From assembly GCF_007786475.1 (NCBI RefSeq), contig NZ_VNJJ01000010.1:95074-159073 (forward strand): a stretch of DNA of 64,000 nucleotides, given 5' to 3'. The stretch comes from Cohnella terricola (lineage in GTDB: Bacteria; Bacillota; Bacilli; Paenibacillales; Paenibacillaceae). Shown here piece after piece: positions 18,781 through 27,459 of the stretch. The notes under the pieces were generated by a model, which was given only the letters and a program-made list of their open reading frames with translations, was not told where the DNA came from and made no database searches. The number at the start of each line of letters is the position of its first letter. Position 1 is the stretch's first letter. A program made the position numbers and the translations under genes.

Positions 18781-19389
18781 TTATGACTGCAAATCTCCCT
18801 GTTCGATTTCCGCGAGCTCGTCGATGGTCCTTTCGAACCCGTGAGCAAGATGAGTGAGAAACCATTCGACTTCCGGCATATCGAGCTTCCGCAGCTTCTC
18901 TTCGGTCTGCCTGCGCGCGGTCGCGAATTCCCGATTGCCCGTCGCCATTTCGTTTACGCATTTTAAATAGGCGTCCAGTAAATCTGCTGCTTTCAGGAGC
19001 TTACCCAACTCAGGATTCGGCGGCTTGCGGTTTAGGAGCGGTTGATAGCTCTCCCGCAGTTCGCCGGGGACAGTGGACAGCAGCCGTTCGGCCGCCAAAT
19101 CTTCGATCTCGCGAAAATTAGCCAGAATGCGAGGGTTATGATGCTTCACCGGCGTCGGAATATCTCCCGTAAACACTTCGGTGGCGTCATGGAATAACGC
19201 GTAAGCGGCTAACTCGTCGGGGCTGATGTCTTTATGAAATATTTCCCGTGCAATACTGCCCAAGGCATGGGCGATAACCGCAACATGAAACGAATGCTCC
19301 GCGACGTTCTCGTGCGTCGTATTGCGCATTAAGCTCCAGCGCTCTATGTGTCTTAATCGGTACAAATAAGCCAAAAAATGATTCGCCAT
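18781..19389 (-). CDS. yfbR: 5'-deoxynucleotidase, YfbR family (HD domain)
   Basis: YfbR-type enzymes dephosphorylate deoxynucleoside 5'-monophosphates. The 202-residue protein has the HD metal-site residues at the E. coli positions: His32 (EHSFHVA), then His67-Asp68 (FHDATEVFTGDIPTPVKH). The expected N-terminal RLRHIERWSLMRN segment is present. AAAAGGAGTCACGTTC precedes the ATG. It is divergent from the fumarase gene, sharing a short palindromic promoter region. Confidence 0.88.
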   Translation of the reverse strand: MANHFLAYLYRLRHIERWSLMRNTTHENVAEHSFHVAVIAHALGSIAREIFHKDISPDELAAYALFHDATEVFTGDIPTPVKHHNPRILANFREIEDLAAERLLSTVPGELRESYQPLLNRKPPNPELGKLLKAADLLDAYLKCVNEMATGNREFATARRQTEEKLRKLDMPEVEWFLTHLAHGFERTIDELAEIEQGDLQS

Positions 19390-19425
19390 GAACGTGACTC
19401 CTTTTCTCCCTAAGCGACTACTATG

Positions 19426-19439
19426 CTATTATATAATAG
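19426..19439. promoter_or_regulatory. palindromic -10 region between yfbR and fumarase
   Basis: CTATTATATAATAG is a perfect 14-bp palindrome and reads TATAAT on both strands, so it can serve as the -10 for both divergent genes. No good -35 is visible on either side. Confidence 0.45.
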
Positions 19440-19476
19440 TATAGGGATTAACGAACAGAGAGGGGATTTCGCACTC

Positions 19477-21027
19477 ATGGCATCTTCATTCGAACAAAGC
19501 ATTTACAAACTGATCGTGGAAACATCTACCAACCTTCCTGCCGATGTGCGCCGCGCGATCGCAGCGGCCCGCGAGTCGGAGGACCGCGCTACTCGCGCCG
19601 GATTATCCTTAACAACCATTGCGCAAAATATAGAGATGGCGGAATGCAACGTATCGCCGATCTGCCAGGATACCGGGATGCCGACTTTTATCGTGCATAC
19701 GCCAGTAGGCGCCAACCAGATCATCATGAAGCAAGAGATACGCAACGCAGTCGCCAGAGCGACGAAGGACGGCAAGCTCCGCACGAATTCGGTGGATTCG
19801 CTGACGGGCGCGAACACGGGAGACAATCTCGGGGCGGGCACGCCGGTTATCCATTTCGAACAGTGGGAACGCGACGAAGTCGACGTTCGGCTTATTCTGA
19901 AGGGCGGCGGCTGCGAGAATAAAAATATTCAGTACAGCCTGCCATGCGAGATCGAAGGACTCGGCAAAGCGGGACGCGATCTGGACGGGATCCGCAAATG
20001 TATTCTCCATGCCGTGTATCAGGCGCAAGGACAAGGCTGCAGCGCGGGATTTATCGGCGTGGGCATCGGCGGCGACCGGACGACCGGGTACGAGCTTGCG
20101 AAGCATCAATTGTTCCGCAACGTCGTTGACGTCAACCCGATTCCGGAGCTTAAACAGCTGGAAGAGTACATTATGGACAAAGCCAACCAGCTTGGCATCG
20201 GAACGATGGGCTTCGGCGGAAACGTCACTTTGCTAGGGTGCAAAATCGGCGTTAACAATCGTTTGCCGGCGAGCTTTTTCGTGTCCGTCGCGTATAACTG
20301 TTGGGCGTATCGTCGCCAGGGCGTACTGCTGGACGGTTCCTCGCACGAGATCAAAAGCTGGATTTACGAAGGCGGATCTAGCGTGCCTATGACGGCGTCC
20401 GACGAAGCGGCGGCTCCGGCGCAAGCTGGCGACACTCCGGTCAAAGTAAAAGAGAAAGTACTGCAAATGCCGTTGTCCGAAGAAGACGTACGCAGTCTGA
20501 AAGTCGGGGACGTCGTCATTCTGAACGGTGAAATGCATACGGGGCGCGACGCGCTGCATAAACACTTGATGGATCACGATGCACCGATCGATCTGAACGG
20601 CGGCGTGATTTATCACTGCGGTCCGGTCATGCTAAAAGACGACGAGGGTTGGCACGTCAAAGCGGCGGGACCTACGACGAGCATTCGCGAAGAACCGTAC
20701 CAAGGCGATATTCTCAAGAAGTTCGGCTTGCGCGCGGTCATCGGCAAGGGCGGCATGGGACCCAAAACGCTTGCCGCACTGCAAGAGCACGGCGCCGTCT
20801 ACTTGAACGCGGTTGGCGGAGCTGCCCAATACTACGCAGAATGCATCAAGAACGTCAACGGTGTGGACTACATGGAGTTCGGCATTCCGGAAGCGATGTG
20901 GCATCTGCAGGTCGAAGGTTTCGCGGCGATCGTCACGATGGATTCCCACGGCAACAGCTTGCATGCCGACGTAGACAAAGATTCCAAAGCCAAGCTTGCC
21001 CAATTCAAAGATCCTGTTTTTGCATAA
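19477..21027 (+). CDS. class I fumarate hydratase (iron-sulfur type)
   Basis: Class I fumarase hydrates fumarate to malate using a 4Fe-4S cluster. The 516-residue single chain fuses the alpha and beta parts that are separate in tartrate dehydratase. Cluster and substrate regions are visible: CQDTGMPTFIV near residue 62, GGGCENKN near 145 and GQGCSAGFIGVGIGGDR near 185. The beta part starts at about 335 (LSEEDVRSLKVGDVVILNG). ATG 19477 is chosen for its AGAGGGG site; an upstream in-frame start overlaps the promoter. B. subtilis uses an iron-free class II fumarase. PhoR-type kinase follows 26 bases downstream. Confidence 0.92.
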   Translation: MASSFEQSIYKLIVETSTNLPADVRRAIAAARESEDRATRAGLSLTTIAQNIEMAECNVSPICQDTGMPTFIVHTPVGANQIIMKQEIRNAVARATKDGKLRTNSVDSLTGANTGDNLGAGTPVIHFEQWERDEVDVRLILKGGGCENKNIQYSLPCEIEGLGKAGRDLDGIRKCILHAVYQAQGQGCSAGFIGVGIGGDRTTGYELAKHQLFRNVVDVNPIPELKQLEEYIMDKANQLGIGTMGFGGNVTLLGCKIGVNNRLPASFFVSVAYNCWAYRRQGVLLDGSSHEIKSWIYEGGSSVPMTASDEAAAPAQAGDTPVKVKEKVLQMPLSEEDVRSLKVGDVVILNGEMHTGRDALHKHLMDHDAPIDLNGGVIYHCGPVMLKDDEGWHVKAAGPTTSIREEPYQGDILKKFGLRAVIGKGGMGPKTLAALQEHGAVYLNAVGGAAQYYAECIKNVNGVDYMEFGIPEAMWHLQVEGFAAIVTMDSHGNSLHADVDKDSKAKLAQFKDPVFA

Positions 21028-21053
21028 GCGCCTAAAGGAGCCGTCATTCGTTC

Positions 21054-22853
21054 ATGACTAAATTCCGTCTGAAGTTAACCTCGCTGTTCATTTTGTTCAT
21101 CGGCTTCTCTGTGCTTGCCGCGGGGCTATTGATGGGCAATTCTTATCAGAAAAACCATCAGGCGGCCCTAAGGGACCATATGATCAGGGAACTGCACGTT
21201 CTAAACGCGGCAGCGCCTTGGCCCGACATGGTCGACCCGGCGGCCCAAAGCGAATACTTGCAGCAACAGGCTAAGCGGTTCAAGGAAATCGCGGAGATGC
21301 GCATTACTTATATCCGTTTGGACGGAAAAGTCATGGGGGATTCCGATCATGATCCGGCAACGATGGATAACCATCTTAGCCGGGAGGAAGTCCAGCAAGC
21401 GCTTAAGGAAGGCACGGGAAGCAGCGTCAGGTACAGCGGCACGCTGGAAGAGAAAATGATGTACGTCGCAATCAAAGTGAACGAAGACCGGGGCGGCGCA
21501 AATGAAGGCGTGATCCGGCTATCTATGAGCTTGGGTGACGTGGAGCGCAGCATGAATAACATGTGGCTCGCACTGATCACAGGTTTGCTGATCTTGTTCG
21601 CGGTTGCCGCCATCATCAGTTATCGCGTTGCTTTAAGCGTGACGCGTCCGCTCGAGCGGATGACTTCCGCGGCGAAACGGATGGCCAACATGGACTACGC
21701 GACCCGTGTACCGGAAGGCGGCAAGGACGAGATCGGGGAGCTTGCGCGGGCGCTTAACGCGATGGCGGGAAGCTTGCAAGGACAATTGGACGAGATTCGC
21801 CGGAACGGAACTCGGCTTCAGAGCGTGCTCGACAATATGATCAGCGGAGTCGTCATGATCGCACCCGACGGCAAAATTACGCTGTACAATCGCGAGGCCG
21901 AGCATCTGCTCGGCAATTCGATCCGCGAGCGCGTCGGCCGGAGCTTTACGGAAATTCGCCATCATTTCGAGATCGTCGGGCTTATTCGGGAAGCGTTGGA
22001 AAATCCGGTTTCCTTCCACGAAGAGATTACCGTTTATTATCCGGAAGAACGGCTTCTTGAGATTCATATCGTACCGATGACGATGAGCGGCGATGAAGAT
22101 ACCGGCTTGCTGCTCGTTCTTCAGGACGTTTCGGCGATCCGTCGTCTGGAGCGGATGCGCAGCGAATTCGTCGCCAACGTATCCCATGAGCTTAAGACGC
22201 CTGTCGCCGCGGTGAAAGGCTTCGCGGAGACGCTGTTGTCCGGCGCGCTTAACGATCCGGAGACGGCGAAATCTTTTCTAACGATCATTCAGGACGAGAG
22301 CGATCGGCTGAACCGTCTGATCGGGGACATTCTGGAATTGTCCAAGATCGAGTCGCGCCGTTCTCCGTTGCAGTTTTCTCCGATCGATCTGCCGGCGTTC
22401 CTGGAACGGATGACGGAGTTGTTATCTCCCGAAGCGGCCAAAAAAGACATCGAACTTGATGTCGTCTCGGAGGAAGGTTTGTTCCTTGAAGCGGATGAGG
22501 ATCGGCTAGGACAGATCGTCATGAATTTGATGCAGAACGGAATCAACTATACGCCAGATGGCGGCAAGGTCAAAGTCCGCGCGGAAATCGTCAACGTTGA
22601 AGACAGCGAGGAAGAAATAGTCCGAATTACCGTGTCGGACACGGGTATCGGCATTCCGCGGAAGGACATTCCGCGTATTTTCGAACGATTCTATCGGGTA
22701 GATAAGGCGCGTTCCCGCAGCTCGGGCGGAACCGGTCTGGGGCTATCCATCGTGAAGCATTTGACCGAGTTGCATCACGGCACGATCCGTGTGGAAAGCA
22801 CGGTAGGCGTAGGGTCGAAGTTTATATTGGAATTACCTCTGCTGCAGCCGTAA
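21054..22853 (+). CDS. phoR: sensor histidine kinase, PhoR type
   Basis: This 599-residue membrane kinase should sense phosphate status and phosphorylate PhoP. Order of domains: transmembrane helix 8-29, extracytoplasmic sensor 30-165, transmembrane helix 171-192, HAMP 190-245, PAS 250-360, HisKA with phospho-accepting His378 (VSHELKTP), and HATPase (NLMQNGINYTPDGGK, DTGIGIPRKD, GGTGLGLSIVKH). It follows fumarase by 26 bases with AAAGGAG ahead, so it may share that transcript. Its assignment as PhoR rests on domain layout and the neighbouring PhoP; WalK-like kinases share the layout. Confidence 0.85.
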   Translation: MTKFRLKLTSLFILFIGFSVLAAGLLMGNSYQKNHQAALRDHMIRELHVLNAAAPWPDMVDPAAQSEYLQQQAKRFKEIAEMRITYIRLDGKVMGDSDHDPATMDNHLSREEVQQALKEGTGSSVRYSGTLEEKMMYVAIKVNEDRGGANEGVIRLSMSLGDVERSMNNMWLALITGLLILFAVAAIISYRVALSVTRPLERMTSAAKRMANMDYATRVPEGGKDEIGELARALNAMAGSLQGQLDEIRRNGTRLQSVLDNMISGVVMIAPDGKITLYNREAEHLLGNSIRERVGRSFTEIRHHFEIVGLIREALENPVSFHEEITVYYPEERLLEIHIVPMTMSGDEDTGLLLVLQDVSAIRRLERMRSEFVANVSHELKTPVAAVKGFAETLLSGALNDPETAKSFLTIIQDESDRLNRLIGDILELSKIESRRSPLQFSPIDLPAFLERMTELLSPEAAKKDIELDVVSEEGLFLEADEDRLGQIVMNLMQNGINYTPDGGKVKVRAEIVNVEDSEEEIVRITVSDTGIGIPRKDIPRIFERFYRVDKARSRSSGGTGLGLSIVKHLTELHHGTIRVESTVGVGSKFILELPLLQP

Positions 22854-22869
22854 CATCCGGATAACCTAT

Positions 22870-22923
22870 TTTACTTTGCGTTAATAATTACATGATGTAG
22901 GCTTTACAGTGGTATGATAAAAA
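22870..22923 (+). promoter_or_regulatory. probable Pho box before phoP
   Basis: Hexamers at an 11-bp period: TTTACT (22870), TTAATA (22881), ATGATG (22892), TTTACA (22903); nine bases later is TAAAAA, and an extended -10 TGG-TATGAT overlaps at 22910-22918. It suggests PhoP autoregulation separate from the kinase gene. Confidence 0.55.
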
Positions 22924-22974
22924 TAACATGTAGAGCCAATTAGGCAGATAATTCCGCCTGGACCGGAGGAACGC

Positions 22975-23703
22975 ATGTCGGACAAAGTACTGATTATCGA
23001 GGATGAACCGACGCTTGCCCGTCTCGTGACTTACAATCTTTCGCAAGAAGGCTATGAAACGGAAGTCGTGGGGAACGGAGCGGAAGGACTTCATAAAGCG
23101 ATTCATGAGCAGTACGCCATCATTTTTTTGGATTTGATGCTGCCGGGGATGAACGGGTTTGAAGTGCTGCAGAAGCTTCGCCAAAACGAGATCCGCACGC
23201 CCGTCATCATTCTGACCGCGCGAAACGCGGAAGAGGAAGTCGTACAAGGGCTGAAGCTCGGAGCGGACGATTACATTACGAAGCCGTTCGGCGTGGCCGA
23301 GCTGCTCGCTCGCACTTCGGCCGTTCTGCGGCGTTCCCGCAACGAAGAGAGCAAGCCGGTCAAATCCGCCGGCGGCGACCGGGTCATCACGATCGGGGAT
23401 CTGCAGATTTTCCCGGACAAGTACGAGGTATTCTCGAACGGCCAATGGATTACGCTGCGGCCGAAGGAATTCGAGGTGCTGCTGTACCTAGCGGAAAGAC
23501 CGGGAATCGTCATCACTCGCGACGATCTGATGAACGTCGTCTGGGGCTTCGATTATATCGGCGGCCAGCGCACTGTTGATGTGCACGTCAGCTCCCTGCG
23601 CAAGAAGCTCGAGCTTAATCAGCAGAGCGTTCAGATCGACTCGATCCGCGGCGTCGGATACAAACTATTCGTGAACCGCAAGGCTACGACGAGTAATTCA
23701 TAG
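22975..23703 (+). CDS. phoP: response regulator, OmpR/PhoB family (PhoP)
   Basis: PhoP is the transcription factor of the phosphate starvation response. The 242-residue protein has a receiver domain with acidic pocket IIEDE, phospho-acceptor Asp53 (FLDLMLPGMNG), Thr in ILTAR and Lys in YITKPFG. The C-terminal winged helix has LRPKEFEVLLYLAERPG and the recognition-helix region RTVDVHVSSLRKKLE. CGGAGGAACGC precedes the ATG. In B. subtilis phoP precedes phoR; here the kinase gene comes first, with a 121-base gap that has its own promoter. Confidence 0.9.
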   Translation: MSDKVLIIEDEPTLARLVTYNLSQEGYETEVVGNGAEGLHKAIHEQYAIIFLDLMLPGMNGFEVLQKLRQNEIRTPVIILTARNAEEEVVQGLKLGADDYITKPFGVAELLARTSAVLRRSRNEESKPVKSAGGDRVITIGDLQIFPDKYEVFSNGQWITLRPKEFEVLLYLAERPGIVITRDDLMNVVWGFDYIGGQRTVDVHVSSLRKKLELNQQSVQIDSIRGVGYKLFVNRKATTSNS

Positions 23704-23714
23704 CGGATAGTGAG

Positions 23715-23744
23715 GCCCGAACTTGATGAGTTCGGGCTTTTTTT
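23715..23744 (+). terminator. intrinsic terminator after phoP
   Basis: GCCCGAAC / GTTCGGGC with a 7-base loop is followed by seven T residues. Confidence 0.92.
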
Positions 23745-23749
23745 ATGGG

Positions 23750-24497
23750 TGCCGCCGCCCGCTCATTGTCGCAAAAAGCGACTATGGAGAGCGGAAGAGC
23801 CGCCGCCGCCCGCTCATTGTCGCAAAAAGCAGCAATGGAGAGCGGAAGAGCCGCTGCTGCCCGCTCATTGTCGCAAAAAGCAGCAATGGAGAGCGGAAGA
23901 GCCGCTGCCCCCGTTCATTGTTGCAAAAAGCAGCAATGGAGAGCAGAAGAGCCGCTGCCGCCCGCTCATTGTCGCAAAAAGCGACAATGGAGAGCGGAAG
24001 AGCCGCTGCCGCCTGCTCATTGTCGCAAAAAGCAGCAATGGAGAGCGGGAGAGCCGTTGCCGCCCGCTCATTGTCGCAAAAAGCGACAATGGAGAGCGGA
24101 AGAGCCGCTGCCCCCGTTCATTGTTGCAAAAAGCAGCAATGGAGAGCAGAAGAGCCGCTGCCGCCCGCTCATTGTCGCAAAAAGCGACAATGGAGAGCGG
24201 AAGAGCCGCTGCCGCCTGCTCATTGTCGCAAAAAGCAGCAATGGAGAGCGGGAGAGCCGTTGCCGCCCGCTCATTGTCGCAAAAAGCGACAATGGAGAGC
24301 GGAAGAGCCGCTGCCCCCGTTCATTGTTGCAAAAAGCAGCAATGGAGAGCAGAAGAGCCGCTGCCGCCCGCTCATTGTCGCAAAAAGCGACAATGGAGAG
24401 CGGAAGAGCCGCTGCCGCCTGCTCATTGTCGCAAAAAGCAACAATGGAGAGCGGAAGAGCCGCTGCCCCTGCTCATTGTTGCAAAAAGCAGCAATAA
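23750..24497. repeat. tandem array of fifteen 50/51-bp palindromic units
   Basis: CATTG marks the unit start at 23764, 23815, 23866, 23916, 23967, 24018, 24069, 24119, 24170, 24221, 24272, 24322, 24373, 24424 and 24474, so units are 51 bp with one of 50 in every four. Each carries an inverted repeat with an A5 loop: CATTGTCGC-A5-GCGACAATG is perfect in five units, and CATTGTTGC-A5-GCAGCAATG in three. Blocks of four units repeat as a 203-bp higher-order unit (23916, 24119, 24322). Long open frames run through all three plus frames because units are multiples of three; none has a ribosome site, so I do not call them genes. Confidence 0.93.
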
Positions 24498-24535
24498 TGA
24501 ACCCACCACCAGGTAAAGCGCTCGCCTGTACGCCC

Positions 24536-25246
24536 TTACGTGCGAAAATCAGGTAGATTAGCTTTATTAGCTTTGTAACCGCAAATTCTTTTGACATCGG
24601 TACGTACTGGGATTAGCAACTTTTTGCTAACCAAGCATTGGAGATGTCTGTGAACGGTTGTGCGATGGATTCCGAGTTGTTGGACGACAAATTTTGGAGA
24701 GAGTGGTTCGGCTATGGATAGGGCGAGTTGAAGGATGGCCTGTTCAGTTAAGGTTAACTCAATTTCTATATCAAGTTGAGCTCCCAATCTCCCTAATAAG
24801 TGTTGGATGATCTGCTGACACATTCGCGGACGATCCATTATATCGTCATATGAAAAGCGGAGCACGTACCATCCATCGATCACGAGATGGTTTTGCCGCA
24901 TTAATTGATCGGCGAATTGCGTTCGATTAACATCCCGCCAATGAGCGCCAAAGCCGTCAATCTCGATGCAAATCTTGAAACCTTCCGTTATATAAGCGAA
25001 ATCCAAATATCTCGTTCCATCCTTGAAGTCTCTGACTTCGTGTTCGGCTTGTAGGCATGCAAAGTGCCCGAAGGCCGGCCACCATACTTTGACGATAAAC
25101 ATTTGTTCTGCATGGTTTGTAGTGCTGGTTAGTCGTCTCTTTCTTTCGCCCCGAGATGTTGCGACAAGTTTGTTCAGCCATAACTCGTAAGCTTGTTTTA
25201 ATTCTCCCGTCATTCTAACTTCGTTGTTTACGCTTTTTAATGCCAT
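24536..25246 (-). CDS. DUF559-like nuclease with C-terminal helix-turn-helix
   Basis: The 236-residue protein has an N-terminal basic segment with GERKRRL (33-39), a restriction-endonuclease-like core, and a C-terminal winged helix. The core shows RYLDFAYI with Asp82 and KICIEIDGFGAHWRD with Glu95, Asp97, His102 and Asp105, the DUF559/Vsr-like spacing of a PD-(D/E)XK site. Residues about 182-206 (LSPKFVVQQLGIHRTTVHRHL) form a helix-turn-helix. AGGTGACGGG precedes the ATG. The 3' end abuts the palindromic array. A paralogue lies at 62919 beside another palindromic array. Nuclease function is inferred from motifs only. Confidence 0.7.
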   Translation of the reverse strand: MALKSVNNEVRMTGELKQAYELWLNKLVATSRGERKRRLTSTTNHAEQMFIVKVWWPAFGHFACLQAEHEVRDFKDGTRYLDFAYITEGFKICIEIDGFGAHWRDVNRTQFADQLMRQNHLVIDGWYVLRFSYDDIMDRPRMCQQIIQHLLGRLGAQLDIEIELTLTEQAILQLALSIAEPLSPKFVVQQLGIHRTTVHRHLQCLVSKKLLIPVRTDVKRICGYKANKANLPDFRT

Positions 25247-25282
25247 CCCGTCACCTACTTCAATTGATTTTTAAAAGCAAAA

Positions 25283-25318
25283 TGCCGCCAACCCCGGAAT
25301 GATCCAGGAATGGCGGCG
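25283..25318 (-). terminator. probable terminator of the AraC gene
   Basis: TGCCGCCA / TGGCGGCG arms pair around a 20-base loop; on the minus strand an ATTTTGCTTTT tract follows. Confidence 0.55.
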
Positions 25319-25382
25319 TGTGCTTCACGACCTTCATATCCATAATTTAGCATAGTAAATTTCAACAATCAATTTATTCTTC

Positions 25383-26252
25383 TTACCCCCGCCCCCAAGC
25401 GAGCATCTTGCGTTGGAATTCTTTCGGCGAGCATCCGTTGTAACGTTTGAACATTTTGTAGAAGTGGGCCATGTTGGCCATGCCGATCGTTTCGCCGACT
25501 TCGCTGACGCTCATGTCGCGGGTGAGGAGAAGCTGCTCGGCGCGTTTGATTTTGCGGAAATTGACGTATTCCGTGAAAGATAGGCCCATAATTTTCTTGA
25601 AAAACTTCACGAAGTAATAATAGCTCATATTCGCCAATCTGCAGGCATCCTCGACGGTGATCCGATCGTTGATGCCGGCTTCGACGAAATCCAGCACGGG
25701 CTTGAGCCGTATTCTCTCGACGCGGTCCTGGTCGGCCAATAAACCGCGGCTGTCGTTGCGAATGAGGATGAGCAGCAGTTTCTTGATCAACATATTCACT
25801 GCAAGCTCGTACCCGCTGTCCTTGTTCAATGCTTCTTTATGGATTTGGCGGATGCATTCCGCCGCCTCGCGGCGGGCTTCGGGATTATCCCGGAATATAT
25901 AGTTCATCGCGCTTAGCGGTACTTTCGTCTCGTTAAAATATTGCAAATAAGGAATCGTGCTCTGGTCGAAATAAGTGTTCAAATCGAATTGCAGCACGAT
26001 ATAGCTCAGAAAACCGCCGCCGCTATGGTCTCTATGCAACTGCGAATTGCCGAGTATCACGACGTCCCCCGCGAACATCTCGTACGTCTCATCGCTTAGA
26101 TCTACGTTCAAAGAGCCTTCCTGCACAAGCAGCAGCTCGCATTCGGGATGATAGTGCCAGCCTACTCCGCCATGGCGGTCGCGGGTCACTTGCCAGATTT
26201 TTAACGATAACAACGGATTCTCGTACTCGATCGTTTCTTTCATCGCTTGCAT
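25383..26252 (-). CDS. AraC family regulator with cupin sensor domain
   Basis: The 289-residue protein has an N-terminal cupin-like ligand domain (GWHYHPECELLLVQEGSLNV, residues 32-51, with metal-type histidines) and two C-terminal helix-turn-helices (ITVEDACRLANMSYYYFVKFFKK and the MSVSEVGETIGMANMAHFYKMFKRY region), the AraC/XylS signature. It is divergent from the oxidoreductase gene at 26378 and probably controls it and the sugar genes. Its likely promoter overlaps that gene's ribosome site. The inducer is unknown. Confidence 0.87.
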   Translation of the reverse strand: MQAMKETIEYENPLLSLKIWQVTRDRHGGVGWHYHPECELLLVQEGSLNVDLSDETYEMFAGDVVILGNSQLHRDHSGGGFLSYIVLQFDLNTYFDQSTIPYLQYFNETKVPLSAMNYIFRDNPEARREAAECIRQIHKEALNKDSGYELAVNMLIKKLLLILIRNDSRGLLADQDRVERIRLKPVLDFVEAGINDRITVEDACRLANMSYYYFVKFFKKIMGLSFTEYVNFRKIKRAEQLLLTRDMSVSEVGETIGMANMAHFYKMFKRYNGCSPKEFQRKMLAWGRG

Positions 26253-26334
26253 GGACTCATCCCCTTATGTGGCAAAATCACATAAAATCCTCGCATCAAA
26301 GCGAATGGGATTTCTGATGAATTATGATACACTT

Positions 26335-26363
26335 ATTGTAGTTTGAAAACGCTCTACTCGCAA
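26335..26363 (-). promoter_or_regulatory. sigma-A type promoter of the AraC gene, with cre-like core
   Basis: On the minus strand TTGCGA, a 17-base spacer and TACAAT are seen. The spacer contains TGAAAACGCT (plus strand 26344-26353), close to the CcpA cre core, and the -35 overlaps the opposing ribosome site, so both divergent genes could be affected by one regulator. Confidence 0.45.
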
Positions 26364-26377
26364 GGAGGACAAGCATT

Positions 26378-27451
26378 ATGACAAAAGTTAACGTAGGAAT
26401 GATCGGTTGCGGCGGAATCGCGATGAGCAAGCATTTGCCTGCGCTAGCCAAAATCCCGGAAGCGCAAGTCGTCGCTTTTTTCGACGTGGCGTCGGACAGG
26501 GCGCAAGAAGCCAAGGGCAAATACGGTATTCCGGATGCAAAAGTGTACCAAGACGTTTACGAACTGTTGCGGGATCCGGACGTTCATGTCGTCCATGTGT
26601 GCACGCCGAACGATACGCATGCGGAAATCTCGATCGCGGCGCTCGAAGCGGGCAAACACGCGCTCTGCGAGAAACCGATGGCGAAAACCGCCGACGATGC
26701 CCGCAAAATGCTGGAAACCTCGCAAAGAATGGGCAAGAAGCTTAGTATCGCTTATCAGAACCGTTTTCGGGCGGACAGCCGGTGGTTGCATCAAGCTTGC
26801 CGCGCAGGCGATCTAGGCGAGATTTACGTCGCCAAAGCCCATGCGATACGCCGCCGCGCAGTGCCGACTTGGGGCGTATTCCTCGATCAAGAGAAGCAGG
26901 GCGGAGGCCCGCTGATCGATATCGGAACGCATGCGCTCGACCTGGCCCTCTGGATGATGGACAATTACGAACCGAGAACGGTGCTCGGATCATCCTATCG
27001 CAAGTTGGCCGAGCAGGGCAGCCAAGCCAATCTGTGGGGACCGTGGGATCCTTCGAAATTCACGGTGGAAGATTCCGCCTTCGCGATGATTACGATGAAG
27101 AACGGCGCGACGGTATGGCTTGAATCCAGCTGGGCGCTTAATACGCTTGATGTGGATGAGGCTAAGGTTACACTCTGCGGCACGAAAGCCGGAGCGGATA
27201 TGAAAAAAGGCCTGCGAGTCAATGGCGAGGAGCATGGCCGTCTCTATACGCAAGAAATCCAAATGGCCGGGGATTTCGGAGGCGATCCGCTTCCCGACGA
27301 CGCCGCGGAGCAAGAAGCGCGCGCCTGGATCGATGCGATCCTGCACGATCGCGAGCCTGTCGTAACGGCGAAGCAAGCGCTCGTCGTGCAGGAAATTCTC
27401 GAAGCCGTCTACGAATCCGCGAGCAAGGGCCAAGCGGTCAGTTTTGTGTAA
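26378..27451 (+). CDS. Gfo/Idh/MocA family oxidoreductase
   Basis: This 357-residue NAD(P)-dependent sugar or polyol dehydrogenase has the Rossmann start VNVGMIGCGGIAMSKHLPAL, the CEKPMA motif near residue 95 typical of the family, and DIGTHALDLALWMM near 182 with the catalytic-region His. AAGGAGG precedes the ATG. Divergent AraC on one side and a shared terminator with a second AraC gene on the other place it in the sugar-use module. The substrate cannot be told from sequence. Confidence 0.88.
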   Translation: MTKVNVGMIGCGGIAMSKHLPALAKIPEAQVVAFFDVASDRAQEAKGKYGIPDAKVYQDVYELLRDPDVHVVHVCTPNDTHAEISIAALEAGKHALCEKPMAKTADDARKMLETSQRMGKKLSIAYQNRFRADSRWLHQACRAGDLGEIYVAKAHAIRRRAVPTWGVFLDQEKQGGGPLIDIGTHALDLALWMMDNYEPRTVLGSSYRKLAEQGSQANLWGPWDPSKFTVEDSAFAMITMKNGATVWLESSWALNTLDVDEAKVTLCGTKAGADMKKGLRVNGEEHGRLYTQEIQMAGDFGGDPLPDDAAEQEARAWIDAILHDREPVVTAKQALVVQEILEAVYESASKGQAVSFV

Positions 27452-27459
27452 TGTCTAGA

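Noticed and set aside
23750..24497. CRISPR array at the 51-bp repeats
   Set aside because: The whole unit is repeated without unique spacers, and copies group into 203-bp blocks.
23710..24556. Long open frames of 250-277 codons in all three plus frames across the 51-bp array
   Set aside because: They arise because most units are multiples of three and lack stop codons; every frame is open, none has a ribosome site, and the translations merely repeat with frame shifts at the 50-bp units.
24536..25246. Classical insertion sequence or RAYT transposase beside the array
   Set aside because: There is no DDE or HUH motif and no terminal inverted repeats around the gene; the core fits a DUF559-like nuclease better.
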